Assembly: GCF_025356155.1 (NCBI RefSeq)
Contig: NZ_JANXUQ010000188.1
Location: 1-35,889 of the forward strand
Source of the DNA: Rhodoferax sp.
GTDB taxonomy: Bacteria; Pseudomonadota; Gammaproteobacteria; Burkholderiales; Burkholderiaceae_C
DNA length: 35,889 nt
Direction: 5' to 3'
Shown: positions 1 through 8,627 of the stretch, in pieces
Layout: each line of letters opens with the position of its first letter
How positions within the stretch are numbered: position 1 is the stretch's first letter
Position numbers and translations under genes: made by a program
The notes under the pieces: model-generated
What the model was told of the DNA's origin: nothing
Databases searched by the model: none
Seen by the model: the letters and a program-made list of their open reading frames with translations, nothing else

Positions 1-662
1 CGCTCGGACGCGCCAACCGGGCCGTCATGGTCCAACAACTGGCCCAACTCTTCTACCGCATTGCACACGTCTGCGCGCAACATGTTTTCGCCAAAAAACT
101 GGTGGAACATCTGCCCGACAGGGCTCTTCAGAAACGCGACACCGCCTGAGTGGCCGGGGCAATGCCATGAGTAAGATCCATCTTCCGCGTAGTCCAGCAA
201 GGCTTTGAAGAATGGTGGTTGCACGCCCTCCAGATAACTCTTGGCCTCACGCAAGATGTGGCGGGCCACGAACTCGGGCGTGTCCTCAAACATATGGATG
301 AAGCCGTGCAACTCGCGCAGGATGTCGTTGGGGATATGGCGCGAGGTCTTGGTCTCGCCATACACGTAGATGGGCACGTCCAAATTCTTGCGGCGTACTT
401 CCTCAATGAAGTGGCGCAGGTTCAGCACTGCGGGGTCCAAGTCCGGTCCGGGGGTGAACTCTTCATCATCAATCGACAGAATGAAAGCACTGGCGCGGCT
501 TTGCTGTTGCGCAAACTGGCTCAGGTCACCATAGCTGGTCACGCCCAGCACTTCAAAGCCTTCAGTCTCAATCGCATGGGCCAACGCGCGTATGCCCAAG
601 CCTGAGGTGTTCTCAGAACGAAAGTCCTCGTCGATGATGACGATGGGAAAGCGAAATTTCAT
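1..662 (-). CDS. Basic amino acid decarboxylase (Orn/Lys/Arg type), N-terminal part
   Basis: The gene runs off the left edge, so only about 220 N-terminal residues are visible. It starts at the ATG at 662, which opens with MKFRFPIVIIDEDF. Residues about 1-125 look like the response-regulator-like wing domain of bacterial PLP-dependent lysine/arginine/ornithine decarboxylases. After that comes the family's entry to the PLP domain: HCPGHSGG, then PVGQMFHQFFGEN, then ELGQLLDHDGP. These enzymes remove the carboxyl group of a basic amino acid to give a diamine or agmatine in the cytoplasm. The lysine that binds PLP lies outside the window, so the substrate cannot be judged. It is transcribed away from the nfeD-like gene, with a 132-bp divergent gap between them. 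Confidence 0.85.
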   Translation of the reverse strand, partial: MKFRFPIVIIDEDFRSENTSGLGIRALAHAIETEGFEVLGVTSYGDLSQFAQQQSRASAFILSIDDEEFTPGPDLDPAVLNLRHFIEEVRRKNLDVPIYVYGETKTSRHIPNDILRELHGFIHMFEDTPEFVARHILREAKSYLEGVQPPFFKALLDYAEDGSYSWHCPGHSGGVAFLKSPVGQMFHQFFGENMLRADVCNAVEELGQLLDHDGPVGASE

Positions 663-794
663 GAGAGGCTCCCGCCGTAGGCGCGAAAAAATTGGAAAAA
701 CAGGCGCGAAGTGTAAGGACTTATTGTGTCCCGCAGCTTGCGCGGCACGCCTTTTGCCCCAAAATGTGGTGATCGCAACACATGCAAGGACTGT

Positions 795-1220
795 ATGGCC
801 CAATCCACACTTTGGTGGCTGCTCGCTGGCGCGGCAATCGGCATCGAATTAGCGACTGGTACCTTCTACCTTTTGATGCTGGCGATCGGCTTGGCGGCCG
901 CAGCGGTATCCGCCCATCTGGGTGTCAGTGTCACCTTGCAAATAGTGGTCGCTGCGTTCGTCTCAGCCGGCACGGTTCTGGGATGGCGCTCCTACAAAAA
1001 AGCCCAACCTTCCAGCCCGCCGGCCAGTGCCAACCGAGATGTCAATCTTGATATTGGGGAAACCGTACAAGTCGATGCCTGGAACCCAGACGGTACCGGC
1101 ACCGTCAAGTACCGGGGCGCTAGCTGGGCGGTGGCCAGCGCATCGGGTGGCCCGTTGGCAGTCGGGCCTCACCAGGTGGTGGAAGTGATTGGCAGCCGTT
1201 TGATTGTCAGAAAGCTGTGA
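795..1220 (+). CDS. NfeD family membrane protein
   Basis: This 141-residue protein has hydrophobic N-terminal segments (about residues 6-25 and 30-65) followed by a small soluble OB-fold-like C-terminus (residues about 80-141, ending VVEVIGSRLIVRKL). That is the layout of short NfeD proteins (YbbK/YuaF type). NfeD proteins act with SPFH/stomatin partners in membrane microdomains and in quality control; here the partner follows directly. The ATG at 795 was chosen over the in-frame upstream start at 726 because GCAAGGAC sits just before it and the upstream extension is not hydrophobic or conserved-looking. The specific function in this organism is unknown. Confidence 0.88.
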   Translation: MAQSTLWWLLAGAAIGIELATGTFYLLMLAIGLAAAAVSAHLGVSVTLQIVVAAFVSAGTVLGWRSYKKAQPSSPPASANRDVNLDIGETVQVDAWNPDGTGTVKYRGASWAVASASGGPLAVGPHQVVEVIGSRLIVRKL

Positions 1221-1272
1221 TGCGCTTGGGGCGCCGCCTCTTGCTAAAAAAGTCATTTCAAAAGGAAACATA

Positions 1273-2181
1273 ATGGAAATCGGAATTGTTTTGCTGGTCA
1301 TCGCGGTGATTTTCATCACCAAATCGGTCAAGGTGGTGCCCCAGCAGCACGCCTGGGTGATCGAACGCTTGGGTAAGTACAACGGAACGCTTACGCCCGG
1401 CCTGAGTTTTTTGATGCCTTTCATAGACCGTGTGGCCTACAAGCATTTGCTCAAGGAAGTCCCCTTGGATATTCCGAGCCAGGTTTGCATCACGCGCGAC
1501 AACACTCAACTGCAGGTCGACGGCATCTTGTATTTTCAGGTGACCGACGCCATGCGGGCCAGCTACGGTTCCAGCAACTATGTGGTGGCCATTTCCCAAC
1601 TTGCGCAGACGTCCTTGCGTTCCGTCATCGGTAAGCTGGAGCTGGACAAGACTTTTGAGGAGCGCGACATCATCAACGCCCAGGTGGTGCAAGCCATCGA
1701 CGAGGCCGCGCTGAACTGGGGCGTCAAGGTGCTGCGTTACGAGATCAAGGACCTGACACCACCCAAGGAAATTTTGCACGCCATGCAACAGCAAATTACT
1801 GCGGAACGCGAAAAGCGCGCGTTGATCGCCGCATCCGAAGGTCGCCGTCAAGAGCAGATCAATATCGCCACCGGTGAGCGCGAGGCCTTCATCGCCCGTT
1901 CCGAAGGAGAAAAACAGGCTGCCATCAACAATGCGCAAGGCCAGGCTGCGGCCATTCTGGCCGTGGCGGAAGCCAACGCCCAGGCCATTGAACGCGTGGC
2001 TACTGCAATTCGCCAGCCCGGCGGGGAGCAGGCGGTGCAGCTAAAAGTGGCCGAGCAAGCCGTAAACGCCTATTCCAGAGTCGCAGCAGATGCGACCACG
2101 ACATTGATCGTTCCCAGCAATATGAGTGAGGTGGCTACTTTGATCGGCTCGGCCATGAAAATGACGCAACTGCAAAAGTAG
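1273..2181 (+). CDS. SPFH/stomatin-like membrane protein (QmcA-type)
   Basis: This 302-residue protein has one N-terminal membrane segment (residues 2-18), an SPFH/Band 7 domain (about 20-180, with QQHAWVIERLGKY and the PPKEI motif), then an Ala/Glu/Gln-rich coiled coil (about 185-255), then a short hydrophobic tail region. This is the architecture of stomatin-like proteins such as E. coli QmcA. The start is the ATG at 1273, preceded by AAAGGAAACATA. It lies 52 bp downstream of the nfeD-like gene, and the two are very likely co-transcribed. Such pairs are thought to form oligomeric membrane scaffolds; no protease domain is present in either protein. Confidence 0.92.
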   Translation: MEIGIVLLVIAVIFITKSVKVVPQQHAWVIERLGKYNGTLTPGLSFLMPFIDRVAYKHLLKEVPLDIPSQVCITRDNTQLQVDGILYFQVTDAMRASYGSSNYVVAISQLAQTSLRSVIGKLELDKTFEERDIINAQVVQAIDEAALNWGVKVLRYEIKDLTPPKEILHAMQQQITAEREKRALIAASEGRRQEQINIATGEREAFIARSEGEKQAAINNAQGQAAAILAVAEANAQAIERVATAIRQPGGEQAVQLKVAEQAVNAYSRVAADATTTLIVPSNMSEVATLIGSAMKMTQLQK

Positions 2182-2244
2182 CTAATAAGTACGTTCATGG
2201 CAGGCCACTTCGGCAGGCCGCAGATCCCAATCACCATAGAAAAA

Positions 2245-2280
2245 GCCCCGTAACGCATTGCGCTACGGGGCCATTCATTT
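2245..2280 (-). terminator. Rho-independent terminator of tRNA-Ser
   Basis: GCCCCGTA at 2245-2252 pairs with TACGGGGC at 2264-2271, with an extra inner CGC/GCG pairing. Read on the minus strand the stem is followed by TTTTT. It therefore ends the tRNA transcript. On the plus strand it is followed by a weaker T-rich run and may also stop the SPFH transcript. Confidence 0.85.
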
Positions 2281-2282
2281 TC

Positions 2283-2372
2283 TGGCGGATCAGGCGGGAT
2301 TCGAACCCGCGGAGGGTTTTACCCCTCGCACGCTTTCCAGGCGTGTGACTTAAACCGCTCATCCACCGATCC
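2283..2372 (-). tRNA. tRNA-Ser (anticodon GGA)
   Basis: On the minus strand the 90-nt gene begins GGATCGG and ends CTGATCC-G-CCA, giving a full 7-bp acceptor stem with one G-T pair. The CCA is encoded. The anticodon loop reads CTGGAAA, so the anticodon is GGA, decoding UCC/UCU serine codons. The T loop GGTTCGAATCC is standard. A long variable arm follows the anticodon stem, as expected for a class II serine tRNA. Confidence 0.97.
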
Positions 2373-2382
2373 AGAGCCTTCT

Positions 2383-2412
2383 ATTATAAGCTGCGTTTAG
2401 GCCAATTCTCAA
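2383..2412 (-). promoter_or_regulatory. Sigma-70 promoter for tRNA-Ser
   Basis: On the minus strand TTGAGA (2407-2412) is separated by 18 bp from a perfect TATAAT (2383-2388). The tRNA 5' end is 10 bp further on, an ideal spacing. Confidence 0.75.
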
Positions 2413-2434
2413 ATACTGGCCCTCAAATTCAACT

Positions 2435-3631
2435 TTAGCGAATCACCGCCAAGGTTTCGAGCTTGCCAGCGCGCACTGTCTTCAACGTTAGTGCACCGTT
2501 TTTGATGTCACCCTTCTCGTCAAATGAAATGGGGCCAGTCACGCCCTTGTAGTCCGTAGTAGCTGCCAATACCGGCAGGTATTTCACCGGGTCCGACGAG
2601 TTGGCCTTGACCATGGCTGCCACCATGACTTTCACGGCGTCATAGACGTAGGGTGCATAGACCTGAACATCGGTGCCAAACTTGGCCTTGAACTTGGCCT
2701 TGAACTCATCCATGCCAGCCTTGTCTTCACCCTCCACACCACCGGCTTCAGCGCAATAGACCTGGTCGTCTGCAATGGCGTCACCACCCAACTTGACCAG
2801 TTCGGTCGAACAAATGCCGTCGCCGCCCATGAACTTGGCCTTGACACCCAATGCCTTCATCTGCTTGAGCATGGGGCCAGCTACAGCGTCCATGCCGCCG
2901 AAGAACACCACATCAGGCTTCGTGCCCTTGATGGTGGTCAAGATCGCGTTGAAATCAGTCGCCTTGTCGGTCGTAAATTCCTTGGCGACCAATTTGCCGC
3001 CCGCAGCTTCTACCGCTTTGGCAAACTCCTCTGCCACGCCTTGTCCATAAGCGGTACGGTCGTCGATTACGGCAATGGCCTTGCCCTTGAGTGTGCCGAC
3101 GGCGTATCTGCCCAGTGTGCCGCCCAATTGCGTGTCATCCGCGACCATACGAAAGGCCGTCTTGAATCCCTGGCGCGTGTATTTGGGGTTGGTAGCTGAT
3201 GGTGAAACTTGGGGAATGCCCGCATCGCTGTACAGTTTGGACGCTGGGATGGTGGTGCCCGAATTCAAGTGGCCCACGACACCCGAGACTTTTGCATCCA
3301 CCAGCTTCTGGGCGACTGCCGTACCTTGCTTGGGATCGGCCGCATCATCTTCCGTCATTAACTCCAGCGTGACCTTTTTGCCGTCAATCATGACACCGGC
3401 GGTGTTCAGCTCTTCAATAGCCAGGCGTGCACCGTTTTCATTGTCTTTGCCCAGATGGGCGATCGCGCCGCTGATAGGGCCTACGTGACCAATTTTTACG
3501 ATGGACCCGTTTGCAGGGGTGGGCGCTGAGGCCGGCGCGGCGGCTGGTGCGGCGTCCTCCTTCTTACCGCAAGCCATCAACAGGGTCGCAGCGGCCAAGA
3601 CCGTCAAAGTACTTTTCACTGTGAAATGCAT
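2435..3631 (-). CDS. Branched-chain amino acid ABC transporter substrate-binding protein (LivJ/LivK type), lipoprotein
   Basis: This 398-residue protein starts at the ATG at 3631, preceded on its strand by GGAG. An N-terminal signal ends in a lipobox (LLMAC, Cys about 21), followed by an Ala/Pro-rich linker. The mature part has the type 1 periplasmic binding fold: IVKIGHVGPISG, GHLNSGTTIPAS, and VFFGGMDAVAGPMLKQMK. Proteins of this family bind leucine, isoleucine, valine or related compounds for an ABC importer. No permease or ATPase gene lies next to it, so it must use a transporter encoded elsewhere. The lipobox suggests anchoring to a membrane, which is unusual for the Gram-negative members. 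Confidence 0.92.
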   Translation of the reverse strand: MHFTVKSTLTVLAAATLLMACGKKEDAAPAAAPASAPTPANGSIVKIGHVGPISGAIAHLGKDNENGARLAIEELNTAGVMIDGKKVTLELMTEDDAADPKQGTAVAQKLVDAKVSGVVGHLNSGTTIPASKLYSDAGIPQVSPSATNPKYTRQGFKTAFRMVADDTQLGGTLGRYAVGTLKGKAIAVIDDRTAYGQGVAEEFAKAVEAAGGKLVAKEFTTDKATDFNAILTTIKGTKPDVVFFGGMDAVAGPMLKQMKALGVKAKFMGGDGICSTELVKLGGDAIADDQVYCAEAGGVEGEDKAGMDEFKAKFKAKFGTDVQVYAPYVYDAVKVMVAAMVKANSSDPVKYLPVLAATTDYKGVTGPISFDEKGDIKNGALTLKTVRAGKLETLAVIR

Positions 3632-3780
3632 AGAAACTCCAAGAATTGAAAGGAAGGCGAAACCGGGTAAATCAACAAACTCGACACTTTGCACGATACC
3701 GGAATTTCGTGACACCCAGCCTAGGGGATGTTAACGAAGAACGAGCGAAGAGCTTAACAAGTATGTTGCTCCAGGGCAAA

Positions 3781-4062
3781 TCACTTTTTTGTTTTGATGA
3801 TGCGGGCCAGGGTGTGCGCAACCGCCACGCGAATCGCGTCTTCCATCTCCTGCTGCAAGCGCGGGGCGGATGCGCGCATTTGCTGTTCGATCAGCACCTG
3901 CAAAGACGCACGAAGCTGTTGCTCCAGCTTCGGCTTAACCGTTTGCAACACCTGCTCTGCCAACCACTGCGAATCAACCGCAGTGACTGGGGTTGGTTGC
4001 CCCGGTTGGACGACCTCTGTCAAGGTCGGCACGAAGCGGGGCACCAATTTGCTGTCGGGCAT
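3781..4062 (-). CDS. Small hypothetical protein downstream of holC
   Basis: This 93-residue protein has no membrane segment or signal peptide. It is mostly helical, with an amphipathic Gln/Leu/Arg-rich stretch (residues about 32-80, including KLEQQLRASLQVLIEQQMRA) that could form a coiled coil. Its ATG shares one base with the holC stop codon (TGATG), so it is almost certainly translated by coupling with holC. I do not recognise a characterised family. The position suggests a conserved neighbour of the clamp-loader chi gene, but no function can be given. Confidence 0.7.
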   Translation of the reverse strand: MPDSKLVPRFVPTLTEVVQPGQPTPVTAVDSQWLAEQVLQTVKPKLEQQLRASLQVLIEQQMRASAPRLQQEMEDAIRVAVAHTLARIIKTKK

Positions 4063-4499
4063 CAGTCCGCACGCTTCAGAGCGAGGTCATGCCGGGCAAT
4101 GGGGTAGCCCTGCTCGGTGTAGTAGCGCCAACGGCCACGCGCAATATTGCGGTCATCGGCATCGGTGCTAACCACTTCAATCAGCCTGTCAAAGCGCTCA
4201 AAGCCTGCGGGCACGGTATCGGTGAGGTTGACTAGAACCCCGTTGTGCTCCAGGGCCTGCTCCGGATGTGTAACCAATACAACGGGGGAGCGGCTTTGCA
4301 TAGCATTCGGGGCATTCGCAACACAATGGGGTAAAAAATCGGTGGCCGACAGTGCCCACAAATCGGCATCCAGTTGGGCGACTGCGCCAGCATCCGCCAC
4401 CAACACCACCTTAGCCCCGCTACCCACTGCCTTGCGCGCCAAACGGCAGGCATAGGCCAGTTTGTCTGGCGCGCCAAAGTGGAAAGCCAAGTCTTTCAC
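4062..4499 (-). CDS. holC: DNA polymerase III subunit chi
   Basis: This 145-residue protein opens MKDLAFHFGAPDKLAYACRL and carries the chi fold features: a phosphatase-like first strand and helix, DADLWALSATDFLPHC, the HPEQALEHNGVLVNLT segment, and the RYYTEQGYPIARHDL C-terminus. Chi is part of the clamp-loader complex and links it to single-stranded DNA binding protein. It overlaps the end of pepA by 4 bp. The order pepA-holC is widely conserved in proteobacteria, which supports the call. Confidence 0.95.
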   Translation of the reverse strand: MKDLAFHFGAPDKLAYACRLARKAVGSGAKVVLVADAGAVAQLDADLWALSATDFLPHCVANAPNAMQSRSPVVLVTHPEQALEHNGVLVNLTDTVPAGFERFDRLIEVVSTDADDRNIARGRWRYYTEQGYPIARHDLALKRAD

Positions 4500-5941
4500 T
4501 TGGCTGGCGCCAGCGTCATCAGGTATTCAACCAGCAGGCCGACCGGACGACCGGTGGCACCCTTAGCAGAACCACTCTTCCAGGCGGTACCGGCGATATC
4601 CAGATGCGCCCAAGGGAATTTGTCCGTAAAGCGTTGCAGAAACTTTGCCGCTGCGATAGCGCCACCTGCACGACCACCCAAGTTGGCGACATCGGCGAAA
4701 TTGGTCTTCAACCCCTCGGCATAGTCTTCGTCCAGCGGCATTCTCCAGCAGCCGTCTTGCGCAGACTCACCGGCCGCGAACAGAGCGGTGCCCAGTGCTT
4801 CTTGCGATGCAAACAGCCCACTGCGCACACCGCCCAGAGCGATCACACAGGCGCCAGTCAGGGTCGCGATGTCCACCACTGCTGCAGGTTTGAAGCGCTC
4901 TGCATAGGTCAGTGCATCGCACAGCACCAAGCGGCCTTCTGCGTCGGTGTTGAGGATTTCAATGGTTTGGCCACTCATGCTGGTGACCACATCACCGGGC
5001 TTGACGGCACGGCCGTTGACCATGTTTTCGCAAGCCGGGATCAGACCGATGACGTTGATGGCGGGCTTGAGTGCGGCCAGGGAGCGGAACACGCCCAGGA
5101 CACTTGCGGCGCCCGACATGTCGAACTTCATTTCGTCCATCTCGGCAGCAGGCTTAATGGAAATACCGCCGCAGTCAAAAGTGATGCCCTTGCCGACTAA
5201 CACCGTGGGCGCCTGTGTCTTGGCGGCGCCCGTGTACTTCAGAATAATAAAACGCAAAGGCTGGTCGGAGCCCTGTGCCACGGCCATGAAGGAACCCATG
5301 CCCAGTTTGGCAACCTCTTTGGGCCCCAGCACTTCGCAACTGATTTTTGGCAGCTCTGCCAAGGCTTGCGCCGCTTCTGCGAGCAAGGTGGGGGTGGCGT
5401 GATTGGCGGGGCGGTTGGCCCATTCTTTGGTCAGTTCGGCACCCACCACAATGCCTACTGCACGGTCAAACGTGTTCTTGACCTCGCTGGCATTGGTAGT
5501 GGTCACCAGCACCTTGGTCAGCACGCGCCCTTCGGGTTTGGATTTGGTGGTGGTGTACGTGTAGGTGGTATCGGCCACTGCGGTCACCACGGCGCGCACG
5601 GCGTCTTCGCGGGCCGGTGCGGCAAAACACACCACCAATTTCTTCAATGCCGATGACTTGACCGACGCAACAGCAGACATCAAAGCGCCGCGCACATCGC
5701 GGGCAGATCCTGAGCCCACGCCCACCAGCACCACGCGGGTCGCACTGGCCTGGGCGGGACGGTACAGTGACAAAGACTTACCCGCTTTTGTCTCGAAGTC
5801 GCCAGACTTCAGGGTTTGCACCAGCAAAGCCGATAAATCGTCCTTGCCTGCTTTGAAATCCTGCGAAACCAGGACAATCAAGGCATCACATTTCTCGGTG
5901 GCGGCCCCTTCAAGGCCAATCGATTTCAGTTCAAAGTTCAT
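4496..5941 (-). CDS. pepA: Leucyl aminopeptidase (M17 family)
   Basis: This 481-residue protein has a variable N-terminal domain (about 1-165) and the M17 catalytic domain. The signature NTDAEGRLVLCDALTY is intact. Metal and active-site surroundings are visible in GKGITFDCGGISIKP and MKFDMSGAASV. PepA removes N-terminal leucine and other residues from peptides with two metal ions; in E. coli it also binds DNA in carAB regulation and Xer recombination. The ATG at 5941 was chosen over the in-frame TTG at 5965, because it gives the usual N-terminus MNFELKSIG. It is divergent from lptF with only 23 bp between the start codons, so their promoters must overlap the opposite genes. Confidence 0.96.
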   Translation of the reverse strand: MNFELKSIGLEGAATEKCDALIVLVSQDFKAGKDDLSALLVQTLKSGDFETKAGKSLSLYRPAQASATRVVLVGVGSGSARDVRGALMSAVASVKSSALKKLVVCFAAPAREDAVRAVVTAVADTTYTYTTTKSKPEGRVLTKVLVTTTNASEVKNTFDRAVGIVVGAELTKEWANRPANHATPTLLAEAAQALAELPKISCEVLGPKEVAKLGMGSFMAVAQGSDQPLRFIILKYTGAAKTQAPTVLVGKGITFDCGGISIKPAAEMDEMKFDMSGAASVLGVFRSLAALKPAINVIGLIPACENMVNGRAVKPGDVVTSMSGQTIEILNTDAEGRLVLCDALTYAERFKPAAVVDIATLTGACVIALGGVRSGLFASQEALGTALFAAGESAQDGCWRMPLDEDYAEGLKTNFADVANLGGRAGGAIAAAKFLQRFTDKFPWAHLDIAGTAWKSGSAKGATGRPVGLLVEYLMTLAPAK

Positions 5942-5964
5942 AATTCGGGTTTTCCTTTGTCGCA

Positions 5965-7086
5965 ATGTTATTCCATTCCTCCATCCGTAAAGAATTAGCG
6001 CGCAGTTTTGGTGCGACGCTGGTGGTGCTGATCACGGTGGTGATGACCATGACATTGATACGCACGTTGGGCGAAGCCGGGCGTGGTGTGTTCAACCCGT
6101 CGGACGTGATGATCATCATGGGCTATACCGTGCTGTCCTACCTGCCCACCATCCTCTCCATGTGCCTCTTCATTGCCGTGCTTAGCGTGCTGACCCGCAT
6201 GTTTCGTGACAGTGAAATGGTGATCTGGTTTGGCAGCGGGAGAGGGTTGACGTCGCTGATCAACCCTTTGTTTCGCTTTGCGTGGCCCATTTTGGTTGTC
6301 ATTACTGCATTGGCGTTTTTGATCTTACCGTGGGCCTTGAGCCGCATCGAGGACATGCGTGATCGCTACGACAAGCGCGGAGACCTGGCCCGCATTGAGC
6401 CAGGCCAGTTCCAGGAATCGGCCAGTGGCGATCGGGTCTTTTTTATTGAAAAAGACGCCAACAGCGACTCGCTCACGGGAAGCAATGTGTTCATTGCAAC
6501 CCATAAGAACGACAAGGAAACCATCACCTCGGCCCGCAGTGGCCACCTTGAAACCTTGCATGGTGAGAAATTTCTGGTCTTGGAAAACGGTCAGCGGCTG
6601 GAGAAGGTAGCGGGCAAGCCCGACCTGACGGTCGCCGCGTTCACCACCTATGGCGCGCAAGTGGATGCCGACGACCAGTCGGCACGTGCATTTGTGCCAT
6701 CAGGCGCCAAGAACACGATGGAGCTTTTGGGTGCACCCACCAACGTGCATCTGGCTGAACTGTCCTGGCGTGCTGGCCTGGCCTTGGCCGCCATCAACTT
6801 TGTCGTTATGGGTTTAGCTGCTGCTGGCGTCAACCCGCGTGTGGGCCGCACGGCCAACCTGGGCTTTGCCTTTGGTGCGTTTGTGGTCTATTTCAATTTG
6901 CTGATACTGGGCAAAAGCTGGATAGAAACTGGCCAGATCCACTTCGGTGTTTATCTGCTGGTATTGCATGGTGGTGCGCTGGCCCTGGCGCTGTTGTGGC
7001 TCGCCAAGCGCAACAACAACTGGACATTGCGCTTGGGCGGTGCCACGGCGCGCCGCGAGCGGTGCAAAACAAAGGCCGCACCATGA
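5965..7086 (+). CDS. lptF: LPS export ABC transporter permease LptF
   Basis: This 373-residue inner-membrane protein begins MLFHSSIRKELARSF, the usual betaproteobacterial LptF start. There are three hydrophobic segments near the N-terminus (about 15-120), a periplasmic beta-jellyroll-like region (about 130-260, including GDRVFFIEKD and VFIATHKNDKET), and three C-terminal segments (about 268-360). LptF and LptG with the ATPase LptB pull lipopolysaccharide out of the inner membrane. There is no strong ribosome binding site before the ATG. The stop overlaps the lptG start by 4 bp (ATGA). Confidence 0.95.
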   Translation: MLFHSSIRKELARSFGATLVVLITVVMTMTLIRTLGEAGRGVFNPSDVMIIMGYTVLSYLPTILSMCLFIAVLSVLTRMFRDSEMVIWFGSGRGLTSLINPLFRFAWPILVVITALAFLILPWALSRIEDMRDRYDKRGDLARIEPGQFQESASGDRVFFIEKDANSDSLTGSNVFIATHKNDKETITSARSGHLETLHGEKFLVLENGQRLEKVAGKPDLTVAAFTTYGAQVDADDQSARAFVPSGAKNTMELLGAPTNVHLAELSWRAGLALAAINFVVMGLAAAGVNPRVGRTANLGFAFGAFVVYFNLLILGKSWIETGQIHFGVYLLVLHGGALALALLWLAKRNNNWTLRLGGATARRERCKTKAAP

Positions 7087-8189
7087 AAACCATCCGCCGA
7101 CTTTTGTATGTAGAAGTGATCCTGGCCGTGGCCCTGGTCACGCTGGGCTTTGTCACGTTGTTCTATTTCTTTGATTTTGTGGAAGAACTGCAAGCCGTGG
7201 GCAAGCACAAGGACACCGGTTACACCGTGGCGCAGGCACTGTTGTATGTAGCCTTGATGCTACCGAGCCACTTGTATGAGCTGCTGCCCATTACCGTGCT
7301 GATAGGTACCATCTTTGTGATGGCCCGCCTGGCCCAAAGCTCCGAATTCACCATTTTGCGCACCAGCGGGCTGGGGCCCTGGCGGGCGTTGCGGGCGCTG
7401 CTGCTGCTGGGGCTTGGTTTTGTAGCGCTCACGTTTGCGGTAGGTGACTACGTTGCCCCCCTGGCGGACAAGTCGGCACAACTGCTGAAGTCGCGCTACC
7501 AAGGCAAGGTGACCGTGGGTAAAACCGGTGCATGGTTGAAAGAAAAACAGGCCTACAGCCACTACTTCGCCAATGTGGGGGCGTTGACACCCGACGGCAA
7601 TATGCGCGATGTGCGCGTATTCGAGTTTGACAACCAGGGCATTCTGGTCACCATGACCGAGGGGCAGACCGCAAAATTTAACAAAGATGACTCGTGGCTG
7701 CTAGAAAAAGCAGACCATAGCGAATTCACCAGTGCCGATACCAATGCCTCCAAGGTAGACCGCGCACTGGTGGAAGCCTTCCGCTGGCCCACCCAGATCA
7801 GCGCCGAAATGGTGGCCACTGCCGTGCTGCGCCCCGAGCGTATGGGCACCATTGATCTATTCCAGTACATGCACCACCTGGATGCCAATGGACAGACCGC
7901 GCAAAAGTACGAGATCCAGTTCTGGAAAAAGGTGTTTTACCCGCTAAGCTGCCTGGTCATGGTGGTGCTGGCCCTGCCCTTTGCCTACCTGCACTTTCGC
8001 TCGGGCAGCGTGGCCACCTACGTGTTTGGCGGGGTCATGGCTGGCATCAGTTTTGTGCTGCTCAATAACGTGTTGGGCGATCTGGGTGCGCTGCGGGGCT
8101 GGCAACCGTGGATTACCGCCGCCCTGCCGGGCCTGATTTACTCCTTTGCTTCGCTAACCGCTTTTAGCTGGTTGGTCATACGACGATGA
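7083..8189 (+). CDS. lptG: LPS export ABC transporter permease LptG
   Basis: This 368-residue membrane protein has three N-terminal membrane segments, a periplasmic domain (about residues 125-265, with RDVRVFEFDNQGILVTMTEG) and three C-terminal segments. The motif LPSHLYELLPITVLIGTIF is typical of LptG. The start is the ATG at 7083 in an ATGA overlap with lptF, which makes translational coupling likely; the longer upstream frame is an alternative reading of lptF. LptG pairs with LptF in the LptB2FG exporter. Confidence 0.95.
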   Translation: MKTIRRLLYVEVILAVALVTLGFVTLFYFFDFVEELQAVGKHKDTGYTVAQALLYVALMLPSHLYELLPITVLIGTIFVMARLAQSSEFTILRTSGLGPWRALRALLLLGLGFVALTFAVGDYVAPLADKSAQLLKSRYQGKVTVGKTGAWLKEKQAYSHYFANVGALTPDGNMRDVRVFEFDNQGILVTMTEGQTAKFNKDDSWLLEKADHSEFTSADTNASKVDRALVEAFRWPTQISAEMVATAVLRPERMGTIDLFQYMHHLDANGQTAQKYEIQFWKKVFYPLSCLVMVVLALPFAYLHFRSGSVATYVFGGVMAGISFVLLNNVLGDLGALRGWQPWITAALPGLIYSFASLTAFSWLVIRR

Positions 8190-8566
8190 CGACCCCTGAC
8201 ACCCACGGCGGCATCATCCTGTTTGCCCATGGCTCCCGTGACCCGCTGTGGCACAAACCCATTGAGGCTGTGGCCGCGCATATCGCCACCCTTGCGCCTC
8301 ACACACCGGTCGTTTGCGCCTACCTGGAACTCAACGCACCGGACTTGGCTGCGGCAACCCAAACGTTGTTGGACCGCGGTGTGCAGGGCATCACCATCTT
8401 GCCGATGTTCCTCGGTGTGGGCAAACATGCACGTGAAGACCTGCCGAAACTGGTTGTAGAGTTGCAGTCCGCACACCCAAACGTCCCTTTCACGCTCAAA
8501 CCCGCGGTGGGCGAGGACGCGCGCTTGGTGCGGTTAATGGCCGAAATTGCACTGGGCAACCTGTAG
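8186..8566 (+). CDS. cbiX: Small CbiX/SirB-type chelatase
   Basis: This 126-residue protein has a single CbiX half-domain, the length of the small CbiX-S type. Two likely metal-binding histidines are visible: H15 in LFAHGSRDP and H81 in FLGVGKHAREDLP. These chelatases insert cobalt, nickel or iron into sirohydrochlorin for cobalamin or siroheme. The gene overlaps lptG by 4 bp (ATGA) and is followed by a cysB-type regulator, which fits a role in siroheme supply for sulphite reductase. That link is inferred from context. Confidence 0.88.
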   Translation: MTTPDTHGGIILFAHGSRDPLWHKPIEAVAAHIATLAPHTPVVCAYLELNAPDLAAATQTLLDRGVQGITILPMFLGVGKHAREDLPKLVVELQSAHPNVPFTLKPAVGEDARLVRLMAEIALGNL

Positions 8567-8627
8567 AAAGCGAGGAGTTAGGCATTTGGTCCGGCATAAT
8601 GAATCCCTTCTTTAGTTGAGATTTGAT

